Source: Dryomyza anilis (Eukaryota > Arthropoda > Insecta > Diptera > Dryomyzidae). From it: DNA of 64,000 nucleotides. The DNA is taken from contig OX638130.1 of assembly GCA_951804985.1 (NCBI GenBank), forward strand, positions 1,640,501 to 1,704,500, given 5' to 3'. The notes under the pieces were generated by a model. It was not told the origin of the DNA. It did not search any database and saw nothing but the letters and a program-made list of their open reading frames with translations. The first letter of the stretch is position 1. Each line of letters begins with the position of its first letter. Shown piece after piece: positions 46,881 to 57,844 of the stretch. The position numbers were made by a program, and so were the translations under genes.

Positions 46881-47606
46881 TTCGTCAATATTATAATTCA
46901 AATTCATTGTATTGAATATTTTGTTCATATATATAATGAATTATATTTCATTTATTGAACGGTGGTATCAATATGATGAATTTGGTAGTTGGTGAAAAAT
47001 AAATAATATTTATGAATAAATTCATCATATTGAATATTTTTTTCTATGTATCTATACCTATAAAAGACATGTATTAGATGTGAACAGCTTCTGTGAATAA
47101 TCTCTATTAAGCCTACATAATCAGCTTTTACAGACACTATATAAGTAATTTTCCTGTATAAAGTAGTAAATACTTGTAGCCTTGTATCTCCATAATTTCT
47201 GTGTACACAGAAAAAAAAATGTACATCATATTGATGAATTCCGTTCTTCAAACCATGATTCATTGTATTGAAGAACCATTCATAATATTAATGACTAATG
47301 CCATCAATGTTATGAATGCTATCATAAATATGAAGAACGCTTGGTAACTGTCGAAAAAGTGTTCTTCAATATGATGACTGTATGTGAAGAATACGTTTCA
47401 TCATGTTAATGAACCAAAACATAAAATACAGCATATATGTTCATCATATTGAAGAACGCTGTTCATTAAACCAAATGTCTACCAAAATATTTTTTTTTCG
47501 TTCATTTTTTGCCGTACTTTTTAGTTCTCACGTAGTTCTTGTATGTTATTTCTTATATAATGCTTGCTCGACATGCATAAATTAGTAAAATGTTTTATAA
47601 TATATT

Positions 47607-48240
47607 TATTATAATAACTACTTTTTATTAATAAAAAGTTATATTTATAAAAAATATATTTTTGAAAAAAATATTTTTTTGAACAATTTTTTTTTCGAAA
47701 TTTTTTTTTTTCGAACAAAATTTTTTTTTTCGAACAAATTTTTTTTCGAACTAATTTGTTTCGAACAAATTTTTTTTTTCAAACAATTTTTTTTTTGAAA
47801 AAAAAAATTTTTCGAACCAAATTTTTTTTTCGAAAAATGTTTTTGGAAAAATGTTTTTTCGGAACTATTTTTCTTCCCTAAAATTTTTTTTTTCTGATAA
47901 TTTTTATAAATTTTTTTTTCTGTTATTTTTTATTATAATAACTACTTTTTATTAATAAAAAGTTATATTTATAAAAAATATATTATTGAAAAAAATATTT
48001 TTTTTTTCGAACAAAATTTTTTTTTTCGAACACATTTTTTTTCGAACTAATTTGTTTCGAACAATTTTTTTTTTTCAAGCAATTTTTTTTTTCGAAAAAA
48101 AAAATTTTCGAACCAAATTTTTTTTTCGAACAAAAATTTTTTTTTTGGAAAAATGTTTTTTCGGAACTATTTTTCTTCCCTAAAATTTTTTTTTTCTGAT
48201 AATTTTTATAAATTTTTTTTTCTGTTTTTTAAATAAAATT
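47607..48240 (+). repeat. ~325-bp tandem duplication of TTCGAA-rich sequence
   Basis: TTATTATAATAACTACTTT begins at about 47607 and again at about 47931. Both copies continue through TTAATAAAAAGTTATATTTA, a T/CGAAC-rich part and TCTTCCCTAAAATTTTTT. The second copy ends near 48235. High similarity suggests a recent duplication. Confidence 0.75.
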
Positions 48241-48495
48241 TTTAAAACACTTTTTTTTGATTTATTTTATAAAAAAAAAAAATTTTTTTGAAAAAATATT
48301 ATGAACAAATTCATCAATATGACAATTCAAATTCATTGTATTGAATATTTTGTTCATATATAATGAATAAATTCATTAATATGTCATTTAATGAACGGTG
48401 GTATCAATATGATGAAACTGGTAGTTGGTGAAAAAATTCATAATATTTATGAATAAATTCATCATATTGAAGAATTTTTTTTTCTGTGTATTTTT

Positions 48496-49679
48496 GAAAA
48501 CGTCTAAAACCTCAAATTAGAGAATTTAAGGCTATCGCGAGGTATTAGGTGTGTATTTCACTTTAAATTTGAAAAATTTGAATTTAAAAATTAGAAATAT
48601 ATGAAAAAATGTTACCAACAATTTGAGTTTTTGGTGATATTTAATAATATGTATTTACACATATACAGTTGTGAGTGAATTGAAATATAATATGTGACTG
48701 AAATATATAATTTTTTTGTATAAAATTTAGTGTATAGAAAAGTTTCAACAACTTTTATTTCTAACTATTCCCTATTATTATTATTTGTTACAATCAAATA
48801 TTGAATTTAGTATTGAAAAGAATTTAACAAAAAGCTACTTTGAAAAAAGTAGTCCCCATATTGAAAACCTTTTTTTTTATTATCTTCAATGCATCCTGCT
48901 TTGAATCCCATTAATATAAGAGCACTCTTAACACTTTTTCCGCTCGACAAATATTTATGTTTCTCATTGTAGAAAAATAACACAGCCGACGTGTGCAAAT
49001 TACACGTTACATCAAAAAGTAGCCATTGATCTAAAAAAGAAGAAAGATTAATTTTGCAACGCATAACCCTTGCATTAACGGTGCCGCTTTGTGGCATTAA
49101 CGCGGGCTGCACAAACCAACAAAGCCGCATTTCCAAGACGTGCTTGCCTCGTCCTATATAGTTGAGTTAATAATATAAAAAATTGGCAATTGCAAAATAA
49201 AGAAACTGCAGGATGTTCTGCCGCTGCTGCTTGATTCGATTTAATTTAGAGCGTCGCATTTTGCAGTCTTAAAAAAATAATGAAATCTGTACAAAATCGG
49301 AGGGTTGAATCAAATAATAAGATTTCCACGCGTTCAAGCATTCATTATAAAAGGGGTGTTCAAGGAAAATGTTTTTAAAGATTTTCACAGTTGCAATAAG
49401 AAAATTATGTTTTGCTTGTATCACGACGGGAAATCAGAGCGCTTTGATTGCGGAAAAGTAAATTTTTAATTCGACATGCAGTGCGCAAACCAAAGACTAT
49501 AATTTGCAATTTGCCACAGATAAGAGGTAAAAAAGGGAGTATATTTTGAAAAGGTTCTGCGAAAACTGTTTCATCTAAGGTTACAGTGACGCATACTAAA
49601 AATAGTACATTTAATAGAGATAAAATATATTTTTGGAATATTATGGTTATATTTACAGCAAACTCACCGATAAATAAAG
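48496..49679. other. intergenic/intronic DNA
   Basis: No gene supported. Minus-strand frames at 48807-49136 and 49405-49806 have no motif; the second overlaps the first unit of the degenerate tandem repeat that follows. Confidence 0.35.
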
Positions 49680-50640
49680 CAGATCCCCTTATATAAAATA
49701 ATATGGCATGATCGAAGCGGTTTTTCCGACGATTAGAAACAGATGTATCATATTTAAAAGCTGCATATTTCCAGTCCATACCCAAAATATGTCGGAAATC
49801 TTCCATTAAAATTCCACAAAACTGTACAACCTGCTATACATTTGCCAAAATCTATCATTTATCAGAAAATATACCTGAAAAATTCAAGACATTTTTTCTC
49901 GAAACTACTAAAAAAATGTCTGGCAGTTTGAAAACATATTGTCTAAAGATTTTAAGTAGTCAAAGGCGGACTTTAAATCAAAAGCTGTTTTCATCGGTTT
50001 TCAGCAATATACCGGAAATCTACCATGAAAATTTAATAAAATTGGATAATCTGCCGAAATATGCAAGAAATATTCCAGGTAAATGACAGAAATTTTGTAT
50101 CGGGACGTTAAACAACATTTTTGGCAAAATGGAGGGGGTTTTAAAATAGTTTTTTGGATGATATTAAACATTCAAAGACGGAGTTTGTATCAAAAGCTGC
50201 CTATTTTCTGTTCTTACCCTAAATATGCAGGGAATCTGTCTTTGAAATTCTACAAAATTTGACAACCTGCTATGCACTTCTCAAAATCTTTCATTCTTCA
50301 GTGTGTTTAAAGGAAATATAAGCGAAATATGACTAAATATTGGCAGAAATAATATCTCAGGAAGCTAGACGCAATTTTTGGTAGGTTCGAGGCGGTTTTG
50401 AAACAGTTCTTGTAGAGATTATATAAAGTAAAGTGGAAGTTTGTATCAAAACCAGCCTAATTTTTGCCCATACCCTAATATGTCGGAAATCTGCTATTAA
50501 AATTCTTCCAATTATCTTTGTATTTGCCGGGAATATTACCGAACTATTACTGAAAATTAACAGAAGTTTTACCTCGGATACATATTTTAGGAACGAGCAT
50601 AAAATAGGGTGCTTTTGATACAAATTCCACATTTGCCCAC
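49680..50640 (+). repeat. degenerate ~225-bp tandem repeat, four units
   Basis: A landmark of the form AAAGCTGC.TATTT..........TACCC.AA.ATGTCGGAAATCT.CCATTAAAATT recurs at about 49753, 49978, 50200 and 50446, giving spacings of roughly 225, 222 and 246 bp. Other shared parts keep their order: GGCGGTTTT before the landmark, and AACCTGCTAT.CA.TT.CCAAAATCT after it in two units. Divergence between units is high, so this is an old array. No coding frame is shared between units. Confidence 0.65.
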
Positions 50641-52231
50641 TTAAAATCTAAAAATAAAATTATAAAATTTTGTACAGGATATTTAGGAAATCAGTGGAAT
50701 TTAAAACTTTTTAAAAATTAAATTTTGACTAAAAATTACAAGACAGAAAAGGGTTATACAGCCTTCTCCTTTGAGATTATGATTATATATGTTTTAATAT
50801 TTCACCTACAAAATTAAAAAGCAAAACATGTTTTTATATTCATCTTTAAATGCTTGAGTCTTCCTCAAATATGAAAACAGCCTGCGTACACAAAAAATGC
50901 ACCTGTTTCACCATTTTAGTACCTTCCAACAACCTGCTATCCTTGGCATGTGTCTAAAACACGCGTCATCGAAGGTTAATTGATTGAGGCCTGATAAAGA
51001 AGCGCGGCGCTGTCTGTTTTTGACTGGTTTTCCTTATTTTCGAACTGAAGCAGTGCCTACCGAATTTAATCGGCTGTCAATTTGAATTTTAGGCGCGTTT
51101 TTTTTACAACCAAGAATAGAACCAGTGGCTGCTTTTACCAGCTGTATGTATAAATATGTTAATTGATTGACAATTAATCAAGTGTTATTTACATACAGCT
51201 GATTTTTAATATTTCTTGTATTGTGTACGATAAAACCAAAAGAAAGTACAAACCAAGTGTTTACAGCACAGCTGATCCGATTGAGCCCTTTATTTGTCTT
51301 AAAAGGCTGTATAAAGGTTTGTTTTTTTTTTTTTTGTATTTACACAACGGAATTTGAAGGTGTTTGTATAGAAAATATGCCGGACAACATATGGCATTGC
51401 TGTAAACAGGAAGTGATGTCACACAAAACAGCAACATGACTATGTAGATAAAATAATTATGTATTTTGTATTAAACGAAAAGCGTTTACAATATTTAAAT
51501 ATGCATGTTGTACCATGTGTCAGTTGTCATCCTTTGCACCAGCATAATTTTGCATGCCAACAAATTCGATTATCATTCATATTATCAATTTCATCTCAAT
51601 TTGGTGACACGTGCGCCCGTAGGCAGACGTTTCTTTTACAAGCAGAAAACAAGCAGCAATTACCTTCCTCAAATAGTCAAACAATTCAGTTAAATTGTAA
51701 TTTTTTCTACATGAAATATTGCCTCAATATTGTCTACATATTGCTAAAGTAATCATTGCTCGCTCCCCCATCTATCGTGTTAGTTGACGGTGCACGCGTG
51801 CGCATCTATCCCACAGGCGACAGTTGTGTGTAGAATTTCGTCAATGCGGGTCAATGTGCATTTTTCGTTGAGCCGTTGATTTTCAACGTGTGTTCTTACG
51901 ACCGTTCACTATTATTCAAGTGTTTGTTCATTCGCAGAATGTGTGTCCCAAATGGGAATTTTGCGGCTGTCCAGCGTTATTTTTGCAATGACTCTATCAA
52001 GTCAAAATTACACACATAATCCTACGAAATGCTGGTGCACTCACGGAGGACTAACTGAGTGACAGACAGGGATTAATAGTGTTCATGGAGTCAAACGTAT
52101 AATTCCAATTAATTGTGTTCACTAAAATCATTAGAAACTTTAAAATCTCAAATTTTAAATTTCTCTTCAATAATTTCAGAAACCCTTTGGAGCATAACTG
52201 GATAAACTCAAAATTTTAGTTTTAATCATAC
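50641..52231. other. intergenic/intronic DNA, less AT-rich at 50.9-52.1 kb
   Basis: No supported gene. The 50.9-52.1 kb part is repeat-poor and has CAGCTG/ACAGCTGAT motifs (E-boxes, 51147-51152, 51197-51202 and near 51270) and near-palindromic AATTGATTGACAATTAATC at 51161-51179. It could be regulatory. Frames at 51221-51439 and 51459-51752 show no motif. Confidence 0.35.
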
Positions 52232-52543
52232 ATAATAATAATATAATAGTTTGGCACTACAGTCCTATAAGAACTTCGGCCGAGTTCTCTCACCATTTTG
52301 AGCTGTGCGTGTTATATTTGTACTCAAAGTGGTGGGACCTACAGTTTATTGCCGAATCCGAACGGCGGGTGAGAGCTTTTCATAGGCATTGTTTTACTCT
52401 CGTAGGTTTGCCATTTACTGCCGAGATGTAGCGCGGTATAGAAAAATGTTTCTATGAAAAGATGTTGTTAGCCCCAGTCCAGGCTTGAACCGGGGACCTT
52501 TCGGCTCGCAGTCCAACGCACTAACCACTGAGCTACCGCGGCT
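52232..52543 (-). mobile_element. tRNA-derived SINE, copy 1
   Basis: Read on the minus strand from 52543, the sequence starts AGCCGCGGTAGCTCAGTGG with a tRNA A box (TAGCTCAGTGGTTAG, 52535-52521). A B box follows (GGTTCAAGCCT, 52491-52481), then a non-tRNA body of about 230 bp and a short ATT-rich tail (52249-52232). The tRNA part could fold (5' AGCC, 3' GGCT), but its anticodon stem is poor and the body continues, so it is a SINE, not a tRNA gene. About 300 bp matches 60921-61228. Confidence 0.85.
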
Positions 52544-53114
52544 ACGGATCATCATACATATATTTATAAATATATCGAAGTTGAAGAACGAAAAGTAAGT
52601 AAATCCATTTTAAATTTAAACTTTCCCTTCGGAGATAGTTAATTGGTCCAACTTTTAACTCTTTTATATAAAACCAACCGGCAACTTTAACATGTCGTTG
52701 TCCTAGGGAGGGGTCACTTTACACCATTTGCTAACCTTTAGACCTATCTGTCTTCAAAATCGTGTTCTGTGCTCGGTATCTTTCTTAGATTTTAATATTT
52801 TTTTATTTCTTTTTATTGGTCCTTTTGTATATATTTTTAAATTTAGTTATTTTATTTATTGATGTTTTTTTTATTTATGTTTAGCATGGACATGATCCGT
52901 CTCTTCATGCAGACTTTTGGATCACAGAACTGATCTTCATGATCCTGTCCTTAGTCGGTATACCGGTCACTTGATAGGTAGTTTTAGAGCAATTCACACC
53001 TATTTCTCGCAGGGTTGTTGGTAATTATTACAAAAAGTAATTGATACATTTTTCAAGTTAAAAATACCAATTGATAGATATATTTTATTATCATTTGGTA
53101 CAAATATTGAGCTG
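52544..53114. other. intergenic DNA
   Basis: No gene or named repeat is seen between the SINE and the mariner remnant. Confidence 0.3.
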
Positions 53115-54260
53115 ATCGATCAGTAATTGACAGCTTTATAAAGATTTTGTAAATGAATAGCTGGCATTTTGAAAGTGTAGTTTGTAGAAATATCAAATAT
53201 GAACTCTCTTTTTGGCAAAAAATAGTCCCCTTTTAGCTCGATACACTTTGTCCAACGTTTCACCAAATTTTTGATGCCCATCCAATAATATGATTTCTCG
53301 AGGCCCTCAAAATAGACATTTGTTGTATCGATTACCTCTTCTTTCGACTCTAATCTGCCAACCGATTTCTTCATGTATGGAAATAGGATATAGTCGCAGG
53401 GGGGCTGAATCTAGTTAAATGCTTCATAAGACAGCAATTCAGAACCAATTTTATGTCATTTTGCCATTGCGAATGCGTACTTGTGCACCGGTGCGTTGCC
53501 CAGAGAAGTGAACTTTTTCTTCGCCAAATGCGGTCACTTTTGCTTTAAATCGGCGCCGTATCGATCCAATAGGAGATCCTTTTACCGTTTTCAATACCAA
53601 TGACAGCGCGTACATCCCAAAAAAAAAACCCATATTCGGGTTCGATTCTCCAGGAGAAATCCACTGTCTTGACTGTCCACTGTCTTGGTCTCTGGTGTGT
53701 TGTAATGAATCCAGGTGTGGTCCACGTTTACGCAACGGCTCAAGAATTCTTTCGGATTATGACTGAACATCTCCAAACACTGCCAATATTACTTGGTTGG
53801 ACGACAGACCCAAATTTGGCTTCGATTTTTCTGGAAATTCCACTTTCTTGACTGTTCTTTGGACGACAGACCCACGTTTGGCTTCGATTTTCCTGGAAAT
53901 TCCACTGTCTTGACGGTTCTTTGATCTCTGATGTGTTGTGATGAATCCAGATTTCGTTCACGGTTACGAAATGGTGCGAAAACTCGTTCGGATTGTGATT
54001 GATCATCTCCAAATACTCCTTTGAAGTTGTCAAACGATTGCGTTTGTTCTCAATTTTGTGTGAACGCGGCATTTTATCGACCATGAATTTTATTTTCCAT
54101 TTCTGAAGTGGTGATCTCAATTGGGCGACTTCAGGGTCGCTTGTGATGGTATGATCGCACCGAAACCAGTGATGGATTGTTCCAATCGATGGTGAAGAGT
54201 TCCTATAATACTTTTCAAGCTATTGTTTGGTTTGCGTGATGTGTTTTTTTTTTGAAATAT
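53115..54260 (-). pseudogene. mariner transposase pseudogene with internal duplication
   Basis: Fragments in order on the minus strand match a mariner transposase. About 54225-54170 holds helix-turn-helix remains (KYYRNSSPSIGTIHHWF). At 54120-53860 is the first catalytic region, VTVNEIWIHHNTSEIKE, with the Asp replaced by Asn. At 53776-53610 the same region appears again (FSHNPKEFLSRCVNVDHTWI, with the Asp present). FKAKVTAFGEEKVHF follows at about 53560, then NAPVHKYAFAMAK with the second catalytic Asp lost. PPCDYILFPYMKKSVG near 53400 keeps the third Asp, and the C-terminal WTKCIELKGDYF lies at about 53230. A further partial copy (GISRKIEAKFGSV) lies between the two. Frameshifts and stops separate all the pieces. 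Terminal repeats were not located. Confidence 0.85.
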
Positions 54261-56139
54261 AATGTTTAATGACCACATGAAATTATTTTTTTTCTATTTT
54301 AACGAAAATGATCGTGTCTGTTATAAATGGCTGTTTCAAAAAAAAACAATTTGACCGATCTGTCTGACAATTTGGATATATTTCTTTGACAGATACTTCT
54401 TGATACGAAATGTTTGATCAGTGAATTATTAACCCACGTTTGTATAAAAAATATAAATTATTTCGGTTACTTCGATGTACGAATCTTATTGACTGAAATG
54501 TTGTAATCATGAGACAATTTTCTCTAATTTTAGTAACCAAATGCAGGAATGGTTAGGTTTTTTTTGTTGAGCACCAAAAGCCCGATAAACTGATATGTTA
54601 TAGGGTAGAATAAAAAAAAACTATAGAAATTAAATCTCATATTTTGGTGGTGTAAAAAAGAGATACAGGGCATAAATTAAATAAAATCATAACGAACTCA
54701 GAAAATAGTAGGTAATTAATTTAGTTTTGGTGTCATTTTCCCACCTCGATTTTAGGGTATCGAACACTACTAATTACAGACACATATCATTGATTACAAT
54801 TGAAAAACTGTTGGGAAGTTTTCCAAGTTTCTCAGGCTATTTGCCTAATTAATATGCAATTAGACAACATTGATTGTGGTGTAAAAAGAGTTACAAATTG
54901 ACAGTGATTGTAAAATATTTGTAGTAATATTTTTCACAAATGGACATTTACGCAACGGAAATGAAATGTAAATATGTTGACGTGAGAATAAATTAAAATA
55001 AAATGTTAGAAAATTCAATAGTACAAAATTTAAAAACCATTGAAGCAAAACTGTAAACGTCACGGACGACTGGAAACTTGAGCAGAAATGTATTTGCTTC
55101 AACGGCGCTTCAAGGATATTTTCCGAGAATACGCCAACTGTTTGGCAGTTTTTATTGGAAATTCACTAAAGCATAATTCTACTACTGGGCATAATTAACA
55201 CCCAGCAGGGTTTTAAATTGAATTTTTTTCAATATTTAACTCTTAAGCTGGTTCTTGGTAACCGCAAGTTGACTTTCTTTCGGCATTCACACGCTATAAT
55301 ATAGAAACACGCACAGCTTGGCTACTGACTGGCGTAAATTGCCGTCTTACCTTCTTAATAAATAACAAATAATACCGAATTTTATGTCCTTGATCCTTGA
55401 GACACTCGCGCACACAGCGCTTCATTCGTGAATTAAGTGCAATTACTGCATGCGATCTTTAATACGGCCGGACGCTAGCACAATAGAAGATGCACGAAGT
55501 TGGAAGTTGCGAGAAGACGACGCACGCACGCGTTATATGACTCTCGAAAGATCATCGTCATTATCATTAGCTAAGTAAACAAAAGAACCTTTTGCTAGAT
55601 TTATGGTAGTCTATAAAATGCTGCTGCTTTTGTCTTGTCACTCGTAAAGTCATAAAATCTATTTTATGACCTTTCACAAAAAATCACGAAACAATTTAAA
55701 ACTAAACGGATATTCAACATGCTGTGCCGGAAGGTGTCGCCAAAGATTCTCTACCTTAAAACGAAGAAGCTATAAAACCTACATTTGCTGCAAAGGATAC
55801 CTTGACATTTGCGGTTTCAGTTTTATGAGCTACGAAATAATCAAACAATTGACACGATTTACAAAGAGTCGGTATTAAATGGCACAAGTCTAAAGTAGTA
55901 AAATCTTTAATAGTTTTTAAAACAACGTAGCTTATTATGCTATTAAAGATAATAATAAAAAGGACATTTTTGAAACTTAGTATTTTAGCTGATATAAAAC
56001 TTAAAAAAGGTAGTATATAAAAATATTAAATATTATGAAAGTCTTATAGTTAGTTTGAAAACCTTTTAGGACTTTTATAACCTTAAGAGAAAGTGTGAAA
56101 CTTTTTAGATTTTTAAAACTGAATCTAATGATTAACATA
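54261..56139. other. intergenic/intronic DNA
   Basis: No supported gene. The Cys/Arg/Lys-rich frame at 55666-55878 starts in an AT-rich context and matches no family I know. A repeat-poor, less AT-rich part lies at 55230-55640. Confidence 0.35.
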
Positions 56140-56530
56140 AATCTTCCCAGTCTGCCATGTCTCGGGGATCTTCGATGCCTTGAAGCTTTCACGAATAACT
56201 TCGATAAAAAAGTTCGATCTCGTTGCATTCTCGATTCCAATTTTTAAAAATGTTCCTACATTCAAAATCTTTGACAAGATACGATATTTAAACATTTATC
56301 AAATCGATATCGCAATATCTTTCACAGCAATCTCGAGCTTTGATCATTTTTTCTTCGATATCGTTCCGATTTCTCGTATCGAGAAAACTTCGACAGAACG
56401 TTCTGATATCTATCAACCATCTAGGTCCAATTTGACGCTCGATATCGTTACGAGAACGGGTCCGATATCGTTTGATTATTCCATCTACTCGCATTGATCT
56501 CGTAACGATATCGATACGAATGGCATACTG
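56140..56530. repeat. dispersed repeat with GATATCGTTACGA motifs
   Basis: Contains CCATGTCTCGGGGATC, GAAGCTTTCACGAATAAC and TCGTAACGATATCGATACGA, collinear with 21595-21850. This copy also has extra GATATCG/ACGAGA strings in direct and inverted order (56345-56470). Likely a non-autonomous transposon remnant. Confidence 0.6.
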
Positions 56531-57798
56531 GGTTTGTATAAAAAAACCAAATAGTATTAAAGTATTTTTGTTAATTTAAAACCTCAATAGATCTCCTAAC
56601 CCCGTAAAATATATAAACCGATTTCTCCCGAGCATAAAAACTAATCTATAAAAAGGTTGTATATAAAAATAGAAAATCTTAATACAGTGTATTTGTAACC
56701 TCAATAAAAACTGTAAACCTCTTTTTAATAAAAATAAGGTAATACAAACATTAAAAATGTTACCTAATAAGTTTAAATAAAATATAGAAACCATTATAAA
56801 AGTCTTTATAAATAATTTAAAACTTGAATGAAACATTTATAACCTCAATAGATAGTTAAAAACACATTTTCATTTTGGCACATTGAAGAAACCATTATAA
56901 AAATCTTTATAAATAATTTAAAACATTAATGGCACATTTATAACCTCAATAGATAGTTTAAAATCATATTTTCATTTTGGCACATTGAAAACTAACCCAG
57001 TGTTACATATAACGTAAATCACTGTCAAGCCTTTTAAATGTTTCTATTTGCTTAACGCGTGAGAACTGCCAAAAACTGCGACCTCATTTAAGCAAATATG
57101 AAACTAGTTTAAATTACAATTGTTCCAGGACATTTTTCTTCTTTGCATCACGATTAAAATATTTGCTTGAGTGATTTTTCGCTGTCAGTCGCGGCCACAC
57201 CCCGTTCACTTATGCGTGATTGCAAATTCAATTTGCAAATCGTGTGAAATGTTGACTTAAATGGTTATTTGAATAAAGGGTTAAAATTGCAAAGAACGCC
57301 TCTGATGGGAGGGAAAAAATGACAGATATAACTGTCACATTTAGATAATGGGATGTATTTCGGAATTTAGACGCATATCGTTCTAATGTCAATTGAGAGC
57401 ATACTTAATGAGGCAAAATAAATTGTTACTAATTATACTAATATTTCATATATATTTCCATTGTTAAATGGTTTAATCAAGAATAGATTTACAGCTTAGA
57501 TGGGTAATAGAGACTTTTAGTAATGATCTTTTACAATAGGGCAATTTTAAAATGTAGAACATTCCAGAGTATTGTTAAATTTTAGTTTAAAATGGAATAT
57601 GAAATGAAAGCATATCCTTTAATTTGTATTTAATCGAAATTCAAATATTTAACAAGAAAACGTTTTCCCGACTCTGGTAGATATTTACCCTATGTCCAGA
57701 GCATGTTTGTCAGGTAACTGGTCGGGATATGGCAAGGTGAAAAAAACAATGTTCCGTTCCCGACAATAACCCTAGTACAATTTTTACCAGGAGAAGTT
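56531..57798. other. intergenic DNA with a short duplication
   Basis: TTATAACCTCAATAGATAGTT and CATTTTCATTTTGGCACATTGAA recur at about 56838-56888 and 56938-56990, a tandem duplication of about 101 bp. 57000-57300 is less AT-rich. No gene. Confidence 0.45.
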
Positions 57799-57844
57799 AT
57801 AATGTCGTATTTACTTAAGAAATTCTATGAAAATACGACATTAT
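57799..57844. repeat. 46-bp hairpin (inverted repeat)
   Basis: Arms ATAATGTCGTATTT (57799-57812) and AAATACGACATTAT (57831-57844) are exact inverses around an 18-bp loop. The right half with its loop also occurs at about 42497-42528 (CTTAAGAAAT, then CTATGAAAATACGACATTAT). Confidence 0.7.

Larger units (their letters stand above)
44884..48495. repeat. 3.6-kb complex of inverted and tandem foldback modules
   Basis: The outer parts are inverted relatives: 44889-45080 and 48297-48495 share TTCATAATATTTATGAA, TTCATCATAT and the GAACGGTGGTAT string. The latter also recurs in direct orientation at 46890-47045. A second pair is inverted inside: 45294-45372 (GTCGAGCAAGCATTATATAA ... GCCGTACTT in inverse) with 47499-47578. 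A third module (TTCTTCAATATGATG, ATGAATCATGG) lies at 45405-45630 and 45694-45915, and inverted at 46420-46580 and 47205-47470. The right end is TTTTTTTTTCTGTGTA, as at 9869. No coding frame. Confidence 0.7.

Noticed and set aside
52481..52543. tRNA gene
   Set aside because: A and B boxes are present, but the anticodon stem is poor, the sequence continues into a long body, and a second copy occurs at 61.2 kb. It is a SINE head.
55666..55878. Cys/Arg/Lys-rich 70-codon frame resembling a small secreted peptide
   Set aside because: No signal peptide, the cysteine spacing fits no known peptide family, and the start lies in a TTTTATGACC context. Not supported.
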